Shown one piece after another: positions 16,359-23,873 of a stretch of 64,000 bases of DNA. The notes below the pieces were generated by a model, which was given only the letters and a program-made list of their open reading frames with translations, had not been told where the DNA came from and did no database searches. Every line of letters starts with the position of its first letter. Within the stretch, counting starts at the first letter, position 1. Origin of the DNA: Myxococcus dinghuensis (GTDB lineage: Bacteria; Myxococcota; Myxococcia; Myxococcales; Myxococcaceae); assembly GCF_024198235.1 (NCBI RefSeq), contig NZ_JAKCFB010000037.1, forward strand, positions 22,653-86,652, read 5' to 3'. The translations under genes and the position numbers were made by a program.

Positions 16359-17260
16359 GACGACAAGGCCCCCAGTAGCGCCAGCGCGGCCTTGACCAAC
16401 GGAAGAGGCGCGAGCCTTCCGAAGGGCATCTCAGGAGATATCTGAGAGGACGTGGAGCGGATGAGACCGGGCAGGGCTTGCCCCATCTTGCGAAGCTCGT
16501 CCTGCGTGTCACACAGCCCCAGCGCGAGCGCGGCTGCGCCCGCGGTGATGGCGGCGGCGCCCGAGGTCAGTCCATTCCAGGTCGTCCATCGCCCGTCGGG
16601 CTGCACCACGCGCAGCGCCTCCCCGGGTGCCGCGACGTCGACCCAGTCATCGAGGCTCGCGGTCGGGAGCACGCGCCCCGTGGAGCCGAGCGCCGTCGCG
16701 GTGAAGATGCCCTGCACCTGCTCCGGAAAGGCCGCCGTGGTGTCCGGCGTGTTGCCCGCGGCGCCCACCACGAACACGCCGGCCTGGGACAGGAGCTGCA
16801 CCGCGTGCTGGAGCCGGGGCGTCACCGCGTCGAGCAGGAAGCTGCACGACACGACCTGCGCACTGGCCGCGAAGCACCCCACCGCGAGCGCCTCCTCCAC
16901 CGCATCCAGCGAAGGCCGCCCGTCTGGACCGACGATGGGGAAGTTCAGCACCGTGGCGCCAGGAGCGAGCCCGGGGCTGCGCGCGTGGCTCGACGCGATG
17001 AGGCCCGCGCAATACGTCCCATGCGCCTGTCCGAAGGGAGGGTTCGCCCACGGCGTCCCATCCGGGCGGAAATGCTCCACGCGCGTCGCGGGCAACCCAC
17101 CGACGGAGGCCACGCCATTGTCGAGCACCGCCACGCGGATTCCGGCGCCCGTGGAAGCGCGCCAGGCCTCGCGGACCCGGAGCGCGGTCAGGTGCCACGG
17201 GACATCGCCAGGGACGGGCTGGGCGTCTCTCGGAGCCCAACGAGGTCGGTCGGGAGGCAT
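16355..17260 (-). CDS. S8 (subtilisin-like) serine peptidase without obvious signal peptide
   Basis: The 301-residue product has the complete S8 triad. D47 is in VAVLDNGV, H80 in AHGTYCAG and S233 in GLTSGAAA; N170 in GAAGN supplies the oxyanion hole. The usual GTSxAxP box is altered to LTSGAAA. The ATG at 17260 gives a start about 25 residues before the catalytic domain, with no signal peptide and little pro-region, unlike most secreted subtilisins. The open frame extends upstream to 17401, but that part has no export signal either. It lies 37 bp downstream of the lipoprotein gene and overlaps the large exported protein by 4 nt. Confidence 0.88.
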   Translation of the reverse strand: MPPDRPRWAPRDAQPVPGDVPWHLTALRVREAWRASTGAGIRVAVLDNGVASVGGLPATRVEHFRPDGTPWANPPFGQAHGTYCAGLIASSHARSPGLAPGATVLNFPIVGPDGRPSLDAVEEALAVGCFAASAQVVSCSFLLDAVTPRLQHAVQLLSQAGVFVVGAAGNTPDTTAAFPEQVQGIFTATALGSTGRVLPTASLDDWVDVAAPGEALRVVQPDGRWTTWNGLTSGAAAITAGAAALALGLCDTQDELRKMGQALPGLIRSTSSQISPEMPFGRLAPLPLVKAALALLGALSS

Positions 17261-17297
17261 GTGCGGTCCCCTTCGGTCAGTCGGACGAGAACGAAGC

Positions 17298-18137
17298 TCA
17301 AGGGCTGGGAGACCGGCAGAGGGAGCGCGCGTGCCGGAGCGTCTGTTCGCACTCCCGCTCCGCGTCTGGCGCCATCTCCCGGGCCGCCACCATGCAGGCA
17401 TCGAACGAGGCGCGCCCCTCCTTCGTGTCCACGCGCTGCCCCTGCTGTCGCAGCTCGTAGTAGCACCCCGTCATGTCCCCGAGCCGGTAGCTGACGAGCT
17501 GACGCTCGGTGCATCGCGTGTGGTCGGAGTCCGTGTAGCGGAAGCGCTCGCCGTGGTACTTGTCGCATCGGGTGCGCGCCGCGTCCGAGAAGACACAGCG
17601 GTCGTCGTGCGGCTCCGGCACGAGATGGGTGAGCTCGTGCGCGAGGGTGTTGATGAACTCCGCGCGGGTGGAGACCTTCGAGTCCCGCCACTTCTCGACC
17701 TGCCAGGGATTGAAGGCGGTTCCGTGGCGGCCCAGGTTCGTGGTGGCGATGGCTCCGAAGTGACGATTGACGAGGTAGTGGACGCCGACGAACGACCGCG
17801 CGAGGACGTTGGTGACGACCGCCTCGCCGTCGGTGGCGTACTCGACGGGCTCCGTCATCCCCTTGCAGGTCTCCACGCCCACGATCCACCCCGAGGCCTC
17901 ACGCACCAGCCCCCGGAAGGCCTCGTCGGCGAAGATGGCCCGGACCTCCGTGAGCCCCTCCTTCAACGCGGTCACGTCCTTCGCTTTGGGTTGGTAGAAA
18001 TACACCGAGACGTCGGAAGCGCCCGCCGAGGGCACCGCCCACAATGCGTCCGCAGCAGGCGTGGATTGATAGCCACGAAACGGGCACCCCGTCGTCGACA
18101 CCAGGAGCACCACGGACAGAAGAAAACGCGAGCGCAT
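17298..18137 (-). CDS. Lipoprotein with metzincin-like zinc-binding motif
   Basis: The 279-residue product starts MRSRFLLSVV and has a lipobox ending at C18 (STTGC), so it should be an outer-membrane or periplasmic lipoprotein. Residues 167-177 read HELTHLVPEPH. This is a HExxH pair with a third His exactly where metzincins have it (HExxHxxGxxH), but with Pro in place of Gly. Eight further cysteines lie mostly after the motif. It therefore looks like a zinc peptidase of an undescribed group. The start at 18137 was chosen for the lipoprotein signal; the frame extends 20 codons further. It is the first gene of the cluster with the S8 protease and the 718-residue protein. Confidence 0.8.
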   Translation of the reverse strand: MRSRFLLSVVLLVSTTGCPFRGYQSTPAADALWAVPSAGASDVSVYFYQPKAKDVTALKEGLTEVRAIFADEAFRGLVREASGWIVGVETCKGMTEPVEYATDGEAVVTNVLARSFVGVHYLVNRHFGAIATTNLGRHGTAFNPWQVEKWRDSKVSTRAEFINTLAHELTHLVPEPHDDRCVFSDAARTRCDKYHGERFRYTDSDHTRCTERQLVSYRLGDMTGCYYELRQQGQRVDTKEGRASFDACMVAAREMAPDAERECEQTLRHARSLCRSPSP

Positions 18138-18399
18138 GAACTCCCCCTGACAACCGTTGAACGTGGTGACGGCGAATTCCTTACGGCGATTCTCCAATGG
18201 CTCGCATGTGACGCAAACGGGGTCGTCTCCACCCCCCAGGTCACGCCGCCCACGTCGAGGAGCAGGGGTGCGTCGACGCCATGGGGGAGCGGGGGTGGCG
18301 GGGCGGGTGCCGGCCCGCTCCGTCCCCGCCCGTCCCGGGGGCCGAGCCGGTCACCTCCGCGCCCCATAGCTTCACCGCGAGCCCGCCGCGAGGTGCGTC

Positions 18400-19566
18400 T
18401 TGCCCGACCCCCACTCCCTGCTGAGCCGACCGGAGCTGCTCACGCGTCACATCATCGAGTACGGCGCCACGCAGGAGGAGCAACCCTGGGCCGAGGCGGA
18501 GGCGGTCCACCTCGGCCTCGATTGGCCGCCAGGGCTGGAGCCTCACCCGGCGCCGCGGGTGCCCCATCCCGCCCCCGGCGACCTCCTGCCCCAGGTGGAC
18601 TTCCTCGTCGTCACCTGGACGGTGGCCGAAGCCGAGGCGCTCGCGGATACGCTCACGCCGGGCGTGCGACGCACCGCCTGGCATCCCTACGACCGGAACC
18701 TCCGGGACCACTACCTCCCGCGCCTCCGACCCTCCGCGCCCGCGCGACGCGTCCAGCGGCTGGGGAGCTGGTGCATCACGCGCATCGGCGGATGGCGGGT
18801 GCTGTGCTTCAAGTCGGAGCTCCACCTCGACCAGGACGGCCTCCGCACCCGCGAGGGCACGACCACCCTGCCCGTGAAGGACCTGCTCCACCAACTGCTG
18901 CGCGAGACGACGCCACGCATGGTCCTCACCATGGGCACCGCGGGCGCCACCTTCCCGGACCATGCGCTGGGCGACGTCATCATCACCCGCGCCGCGCGCT
19001 TCTGGCTGTCCCAGCAATACCGTGACGAACCCTTCAACGGCGCCACCTACCGCTGCGACCTGGAGGTGCCCACCCGCTACTTCAGCGACGCACAGCGCAT
19101 GATGCAGTCCCACGCCGGCCGACTGGCCGAGCCCGACTTCGGCCCCCCCACGAAGCGCTACGCGTTCGACGGACCGCGGCTCCAGGCGCCGCGCCACTCG
19201 CCGGACATCCGGCTCGACGGGCGCGACATGCCCGCCTTCCACCCCATGCTCACGACGGACGCCTTCGCGTTCGGGACCTCGCGCAACGGCCTGGAGTCCC
19301 AGGGGGCGGGTGTGGAGATGAGCGACGCCGTGCTGGGACTCGTCGCCGAGGAGCTGGGCAACCTCTCCCCGTCGTGGCTCGTCGTCCGCGACGCCTCCGA
19401 CCCACGACTCGACGGCGACCTGCCCGACGCACCGGGCCGGCCGGACCTGCAGGCGCACTGGGCCGTCCGGTACTACGAGGCCTATGGCTACTGGGCGAGC
19501 GTGAACAGTGCCCTCGCCACCTGGGCCGTCATCGCCGGCCACGAGGTCGCTGTACGACACTGGTAG
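18400..19566 (+). CDS. Nucleoside phosphorylase/nucleosidase-like protein (orphan)
   Basis: The 388-residue product has features of the PNP/MTAN family. MGTAGATFPDHALGDVIITR corresponds to the phosphate/ribose-binding GxAG loop, GAGVEMSDA to the VEM(E) substrate motif, and VVRDASD to the strand carrying the catalytic Asp. The first 140 residues are extra relative to classical enzymes. Substrate and role are unknown. The family includes metabolic nucleosidases and effectors of anti-phage systems, but no sensor gene is next to it. The TTG at 18400 has a GAGGTG site just upstream and no better in-frame start. It is divergent from the protease cluster across a 262-bp gap in which I see nothing else. 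Confidence 0.75.
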   Translation: MPDPHSLLSRPELLTRHIIEYGATQEEQPWAEAEAVHLGLDWPPGLEPHPAPRVPHPAPGDLLPQVDFLVVTWTVAEAEALADTLTPGVRRTAWHPYDRNLRDHYLPRLRPSAPARRVQRLGSWCITRIGGWRVLCFKSELHLDQDGLRTREGTTTLPVKDLLHQLLRETTPRMVLTMGTAGATFPDHALGDVIITRAARFWLSQQYRDEPFNGATYRCDLEVPTRYFSDAQRMMQSHAGRLAEPDFGPPTKRYAFDGPRLQAPRHSPDIRLDGRDMPAFHPMLTTDAFAFGTSRNGLESQGAGVEMSDAVLGLVAEELGNLSPSWLVVRDASDPRLDGDLPDAPGRPDLQAHWAVRYYEAYGYWASVNSALATWAVIAGHEVAVRHW

Positions 19567-19664
19567 CCGGTCGCTCCCGACTCGTCGACGAATCCTCTTC
19601 GCGACGCAGACGACCTGGCGCGTAGGTCGCTAGACTCTCCCTACTTTCCACCTGGAGGATTCGC

Positions 19665-21086
19665 ATGAAGGTCAGGGCACTGCTGGCCACGCTGGGACTC
19701 GTCACCATGGGAGGCACGGCCTGCAGCGGCTCGGACGGCTCCAACGGTGTCGATGGGAGACAGGGCACACAGGGTGTGCAGGGGCCCACCGGTCCCCAAG
19801 GACCACAGGGCCCCGTGGGCCCCTCCTGGGACGTCGGCACGGGCCTGCTCCTGCAGGACAATGTCCTGAGCGTCCGGTACGGCGAGGGCGAGAACTCCGC
19901 GGTGGCGAGCGGAGATCCCCGGCTCGCCAACGCGCGCATCCCCCTTCCTGGCAGCGACGACTACATCCAGAACGGGACCACGACCCAGGCGGGCTCCTTC
20001 GCGCTGTCCGGAACGGGGCAGACCCAGGGGCGGCTGACGACGAAATCCGACCTGCGCGTGGACGCCACCTCCGACCCGGCGAAGGCCACGCCCCTGCTCC
20101 AGGTCCTCTCGACCTCCACCACGCCCTCCTGGACGGGGTTCCCGCTCCTCACGGTGGACTCCGCGGGAGGCCTGCTGGCGCGGGGTGAGCAGATGGTGGG
20201 GCGAGTGCCCATGAGCGGCGCTGGCATCCGCATGATGTGGCTGCCACACCTGGGCGCGTTCCGCGCCGGCTACGCCGACACGCAGTGGAACGACGGCAAC
20301 ATCGGCACGTACTCCTTCGCGGTCGGCAACCTCAACACCGCCAGCGGCCAGGGCGCCACCGCGTTCGGAGAGAGCTGCTCCGCCAGCGGCACCAACGCGA
20401 CGTGCCTGGGCGTGTCGAACAACGCCTCGGGCTCCGCGTCGCTGGCGTCGGGCACCGTGGCCACGGCCGCGGGGCGCGCCGCGGTGGCGATGGGCGGGCT
20501 GGTCACCGCGAACGGCGACTACAGCATCGCCATGGGCCGCGCGGTCTCCACGAAGGGGTACGCCGGCACGTTCATCTGGGGTGACAACTCCACCGCGACC
20601 GTCGCGGAGTCCACCGAGGCCAACCAGTTCACCGTTCGCGCCATCGGCGGCATCCGGCTGCGGACCAGCTCCTCGCTCTCCACCGGCTGCAACCTGTATC
20701 CCAACTCGGGCGCGTTCGAGTGCACGTCGGACCGTGACGTGAAGGAGGACTTCCGGCCCGTCGACCGCGAGGCCCTGCTGCGCAAGGTGGCGAAGATTCC
20801 CGTCGAGACGTGGCGCTTCAAGGGCACGGAGGGCGGGGTGCGCCACCTGGGTCCCGTCGCGCAGGACTTCCACGAGGCCTTCGGCCTGGGCTCGAGCGAC
20901 CGGAGCATCGGCATGCTCGACATCAACGGCGTGAACATGGCCGCCATCCAGGCGCTGGAGCTGCGCACGCGCGAGCTGGCCGCGAAGACGGCCGAGGTGG
21001 ACGCGCTCAAGGCCGAGATGGCCGAGCTGCGCCAGGGCCTGTCGGAGCTGCGGCAGGCCCTGGGGCAGAAGGCGCCGCGCCCCTGA
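19665..21086 (+). CDS. Lipoprotein with collagen-like segment, YadA-like head and S74 self-cleaving chaperone domain
   Basis: The 473-residue product has a lipobox ending at C20 (GGTAC). A short Gly-X-Y collagen-like stretch spans about residues 22-53. At 215-295 are head repeats of the trimeric-autotransporter type (SFAVGNLNTASGQGATAFG). The C-terminal S74 intramolecular chaperone begins near residue 350 with TSDRDVKEDF, and a coiled coil follows at the end. S355 and K360 have the same five-residue spacing as the Ser-Lys dyad of phage endosialidase and MYRF S74 domains, so autocleavage before S355 is expected. The product is probably a trimeric surface fibre anchored by lipid. Function is unknown; adhesion or prey contact is a guess. 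Start and RBS (GGAGGA at about 19652) are clear. Confidence 0.85.
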   Translation: MKVRALLATLGLVTMGGTACSGSDGSNGVDGRQGTQGVQGPTGPQGPQGPVGPSWDVGTGLLLQDNVLSVRYGEGENSAVASGDPRLANARIPLPGSDDYIQNGTTTQAGSFALSGTGQTQGRLTTKSDLRVDATSDPAKATPLLQVLSTSTTPSWTGFPLLTVDSAGGLLARGEQMVGRVPMSGAGIRMMWLPHLGAFRAGYADTQWNDGNIGTYSFAVGNLNTASGQGATAFGESCSASGTNATCLGVSNNASGSASLASGTVATAAGRAAVAMGGLVTANGDYSIAMGRAVSTKGYAGTFIWGDNSTATVAESTEANQFTVRAIGGIRLRTSSSLSTGCNLYPNSGAFECTSDRDVKEDFRPVDREALLRKVAKIPVETWRFKGTEGGVRHLGPVAQDFHEAFGLGSSDRSIGMLDINGVNMAAIQALELRTRELAAKTAEVDALKAEMAELRQGLSELRQALGQKAPRP

Positions 21087-21093
21087 CGGACGA

Positions 21094-21136
21094 AGGGCCT
21101 CCCCTCGCGCCCGGACTCAGGCGGCGGGGAGGCCCT
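21094..21136. terminator. Inverted repeat between convergent genes
   Basis: AGGGCCTCCCC (21094-21104) is complementary to GGGGAGGCCCT (21126-21136) over 11 bp, with a 21-nt loop. It sits between the stop codons of the S74 lipoprotein and the cystathionine gamma-synthase gene and may end transcription from both sides. No T-tract is present. Confidence 0.5.
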
Positions 21137-21155
21137 GGACATCCCGACCCACGAC

Positions 21156-22304
21156 CTACTTCTTCACGACCTCGAGCGCCTGGGAGAGGTCGTCGATGAG
21201 GTCCTGCGCGTCCTCGATGCCCACGGACAGGCGGATGAAGCCGTCGGCGATGCCCAGCTTCTCGCGCGTCTCCTTGGGGACGGAGGCGTGGGTCATGATG
21301 GCCGGGTGCTCGATGAGCGACTCGACGCCACCGAGCGACTCGGCGCAGGCGAACACCTTCACCGTCTTGAGGAAGGTGCGCGCCGCCTCCAGCCCGCCGT
21401 GGATGTCGAAGGTCAGCATGCCGCCGAAGCCCTTCATCTGCTGGCGCGCGAGCTGGTGCTGCGGGTGGGTCTCCAGGCCCGGGTAGGTGACCTTCTTCAC
21501 CTTCGGGTGCGTGGCCAGGAACTGCGCCACCTTCATCGCGTTCTGCGCGTGGCGGTCCATGCGCACGTGCAGCGTCTTCACGCCGCGCAGCACGAGGAAG
21601 CTGTCGAACGCGCCGGACACGCCGCCCACCGCGTTCTGGAGGAAGTACATCCGCTCGGCGACGTCATCGCGGCTGGTGCAGACGAAGCCGCCCACCACGT
21701 CGCTGTGGCCGTTGAGGTACTTGGTGGTGGAGTGCGCCACCACGTCGAAGCCGAGGTCCAGCGGGCGCTGGAAGTACGGCGTCATGAAGGTGTTGTCCGC
21801 GACGGACAGGATGCCGTGCTTCTTGGCGACCTCGGCGATGCGCGCCAGGTCGATGAGCTTGAGCATCGGGTTGGTGGGCGTCTCCACCCACACCATCTTC
21901 GTCTTCGGGGTGATGGCCGCCTCGAAGGCCCCCGGCTGGGACAGGTCGACGAAGGAGTAGCTCAGGCCGCAGCGCTTGAAGACCTTGTCGAAGATGCGGA
22001 AGGTGCCGCCGTACACGTCGTCGGAGACGACGACGTGGTCGCCGTGCTCCAACATGTGCATCAGCATGTCCGTGCCCGCGAGGCCGGAGGCGAAGGCGGC
22101 GCCGTACTTCGCGCCCTCGAGCGCGGCCAGACAGTCCTGGAGCGCCTTGCGGGTGGGGTTCTGCGTCCGGCTGTACTCGTAGCCCTTGTGCTCCCCGGGC
22201 CCGTCCTGGACGTAGGTGGAGGTCAGGTAGACGGGGGTCATGATGGCGCCCGTCGTGGGGTCCGGCTCCTGACCGGCATGAATGGCGAGGGTGTCGAAGC
22301 GCAT
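21156..22304 (-). CDS. Cystathionine gamma-synthase / gamma-lyase (Cys/Met metabolism PLP enzyme)
   Basis: The 382-residue product is a typical Cys/Met-metabolism PLP enzyme. It starts TLAIHAGQEPDPTTGA, has the YEYSRTQNPTR substrate/PLP loop from the neighbouring subunit, and AHSTTKYLNGHSDVVGG with the Schiff-base lysine. LGGVESLIEHPAIMTHAS lies near the active-site entrance. CGS (trans) and CGL (reverse) cannot be separated reliably by eye. Since cbs is in the same window, a gamma-lyase role making cysteine from cystathionine is a reasonable guess. The ATG at 22304 was chosen over a much longer open frame to 22793, which overlaps the crotonase gene antisense-wise and has no family similarity. 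Confidence 0.9.
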   Translation of the reverse strand: MRFDTLAIHAGQEPDPTTGAIMTPVYLTSTYVQDGPGEHKGYEYSRTQNPTRKALQDCLAALEGAKYGAAFASGLAGTDMLMHMLEHGDHVVVSDDVYGGTFRIFDKVFKRCGLSYSFVDLSQPGAFEAAITPKTKMVWVETPTNPMLKLIDLARIAEVAKKHGILSVADNTFMTPYFQRPLDLGFDVVAHSTTKYLNGHSDVVGGFVCTSRDDVAERMYFLQNAVGGVSGAFDSFLVLRGVKTLHVRMDRHAQNAMKVAQFLATHPKVKKVTYPGLETHPQHQLARQQMKGFGGMLTFDIHGGLEAARTFLKTVKVFACAESLGGVESLIEHPAIMTHASVPKETREKLGIADGFIRLSVGIEDAQDLIDDLSQALEVVKK

Positions 22305-22363
22305 GGGCGTGGGACTAACACAGGGCCCCCGGCCGCGCATCAGCCCGGCCGCCCCACCCGCCC

Positions 22364-23125
22364 CTATTCGAACGAACCGTGCCGCCCCGCCCCCTTCGCG
22401 AAGCGGGTCGCCCCGGCGATGGACTCCGACTCCAGCACCCGGACGCCCCCCACGAACTCCTGACGCAGCGCTTCCTCCTGCGACAGGCCCGCCTGGGCGT
22501 AGGCGGAGGCCCGGTCCGCGTTCATGCAGGCCTGGGGGAAGGCGGCCACCTCGCGGGCGAGCGCCTCGGCCGCCGCGCGCGCCTGCCCCCGGGGAACCAC
22601 GCGGTTGACCAGTCCCATGGCCAGGGCCTCCTCGGCGGACACCGGCCGGCCGGTGAGGATGAGGTCCATGGCGCGCGACAGGCCGATGAGCCGGGGCAGG
22701 CGCACCGTCCCGCCGTCGATGAGGGGCACGCCCCAGCGCCGGCAGAAGACGCCCAGCACCGCGTCCTCCTCCGCCACGCGCAGGTCGCACCACAGCGCCA
22801 GCTCCAGCCCACCCGCCACCGCGTGGCCGCCGATGGCCGCGATGACGGGCTTGCCCAGCACCATGCGCGACGGGCCCATGGGCCCATCGCCATCCACCTG
22901 GAGCCGGGGCATGCGCCCCTCCGACACGGCCTTCAGGTCCGCGCCGGCGCAGAAGGTGCCGCCGTCGCCGGCCAACACACCCACGCGCGCGTCCGGGTCC
23001 GCGTCGAAGGCGCGGAAGGCGTCCGCAAGCGCCTGCGCGGTGGGGCCGTCCACCGCGTTGCGGACGTCCGGCCGCTGGAGGATGACGGTGGTCACGGGGC
23101 CGCTCTTCTCGACGCGCACGTTCAT
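22364..23125 (-). CDS. Enoyl-CoA hydratase/isomerase (crotonase) family protein
   Basis: The 253-residue product has the crotonase core. GDGGTFCAGADLKAV forms one half of the oxyanion hole, and KPVIAAIGGHAVAGGLELALWCDLRVA contains the other half. The later GGTVRLPRLIG and TGRPVSAEEALAMGLVNRVVP stretches are also typical. The glutamates used by classical hydratases are not clearly in place, so an isomerase or other crotonase activity is possible. The ATG at 23125 starts at the family N-terminus; an upstream extension to 23176 looks non-coding. udgX lies 55 bp upstream on the same strand, but a functional relation is not obvious. Confidence 0.88.
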   Translation of the reverse strand: MNVRVEKSGPVTTVILQRPDVRNAVDGPTAQALADAFRAFDADPDARVGVLAGDGGTFCAGADLKAVSEGRMPRLQVDGDGPMGPSRMVLGKPVIAAIGGHAVAGGLELALWCDLRVAEEDAVLGVFCRRWGVPLIDGGTVRLPRLIGLSRAMDLILTGRPVSAEEALAMGLVNRVVPRGQARAAAEALAREVAAFPQACMNADRASAYAQAGLSQEEALRQEFVGGVRVLESESIAGATRFAKGAGRHGSFE

Positions 23126-23180
23126 GGGGCGCGAGTCTTCCCCTTCCCGGGTCGCCGCCGCAACGCCGGCCTTCATCCGC

Positions 23181-23873
23181 TCAGGGCGAGGCGTGGGCCC
23201 CTTCCCCCGAGGCGCCCAGGCCGTGGATGAGCCGGGCCACCGCGCGCAGGTCGTCGATGAAGGCGTCGAGCTGGCGCTCGCGCGCCTCCGGGTCCGGCGC
23301 GCGGAGGATGGAGGACGGGTGCACGGTGGCCACGACGATGCGCGCCCAGTCGGAGTCGACGGGCTCGCCGCGCTGCCTCGTCACCCGGAAGTCCTTGCCC
23401 AGGAGGGCCTGCGCCGCGGTGGCGCCCAGACACACGAGGACGTCCGGGCGGAAGACGCGGAGCTCCGCGGCCAGCCACGGCAGGCACGCGCGAATCTCCG
23501 TCGTGGTGGGCTTGGCGTGGAGGCGCCGGCCCCCCTCCTCGCCCTTCCACTTGAAGTGCTTCACCGTGTTGGTGACGTAGACCTGCGAGCGGTCGATGCC
23601 GGCCGCCTCCAGCGCCTCGTCCAGCAACCGGCCGGAGGGCCCCACGAAGGGCCTGCCCTCGCGGTCCTCCTGGTCTCCCGGCTGCTCCCCCACCAACATC
23701 ACCCGAGGCCCCCCATGCGGGCGCCCCACGGGCTCGCCGAAGACCGTCCGCGTGGCCGTCTCCCACAGGGGACAGGCCCGACAGCCGGCGGCGGCATCTC
23801 GGAGCTTGTCGTACGTCGGAGACTCGGGGATGAGTGGGGCCGCGGTGGTCTGGACGGAGGGACGCTTGGGCAT
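23181..23873 (-). CDS. udgX: UdgX-type uracil-DNA glycosylase (iron-sulfur, covalent uracil-binding class)
   Basis: The 230-residue product is a family 4/5-related uracil-DNA glycosylase. C31, C34, C130 and C148 fit a 4Fe-4S cluster. GEQPGDQED is motif 1 and TVHPSSILRA the C-terminal motif. The loop GGRRLHAKP (H119) matches the KRRIH loop unique to UdgX, where this His forms a covalent bond with the uracil-derived sugar in DNA. YVTNTVKHFKW before it also matches. In mycobacteria UdgX seals uracil sites in a suicide-like reaction. The ATG at 23873 was chosen over an upstream start at 23945. It shares the bases CATG with the divergent methyltransferase start, so both genes must be initiated from within each other. 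Confidence 0.85.
   Translation of the reverse strand: MPKRPSVQTTAAPLIPESPTYDKLRDAAAGCRACPLWETATRTVFGEPVGRPHGGPRVMLVGEQPGDQEDREGRPFVGPSGRLLDEALEAAGIDRSQVYVTNTVKHFKWKGEEGGRRLHAKPTTTEIRACLPWLAAELRVFRPDVLVCLGATAAQALLGKDFRVTRQRGEPVDSDWARIVVATVHPSSILRAPDPEARERQLDAFIDDLRAVARLIHGLGASGEGAHASP

Noticed and set aside
14202..19566. Protease cluster plus nucleosidase as a CBASS-like defence island
   Set aside because: No nucleotide cyclase, TIR, SMODS or other sensor gene is present; proximity alone does not support it.
22305..22793. N-terminal extension of the cystathionine gamma-synthase gene
   Set aside because: It overlaps the crotonase gene on the same strand in another frame and lacks similarity to the family; the ATG at 22304 fits.
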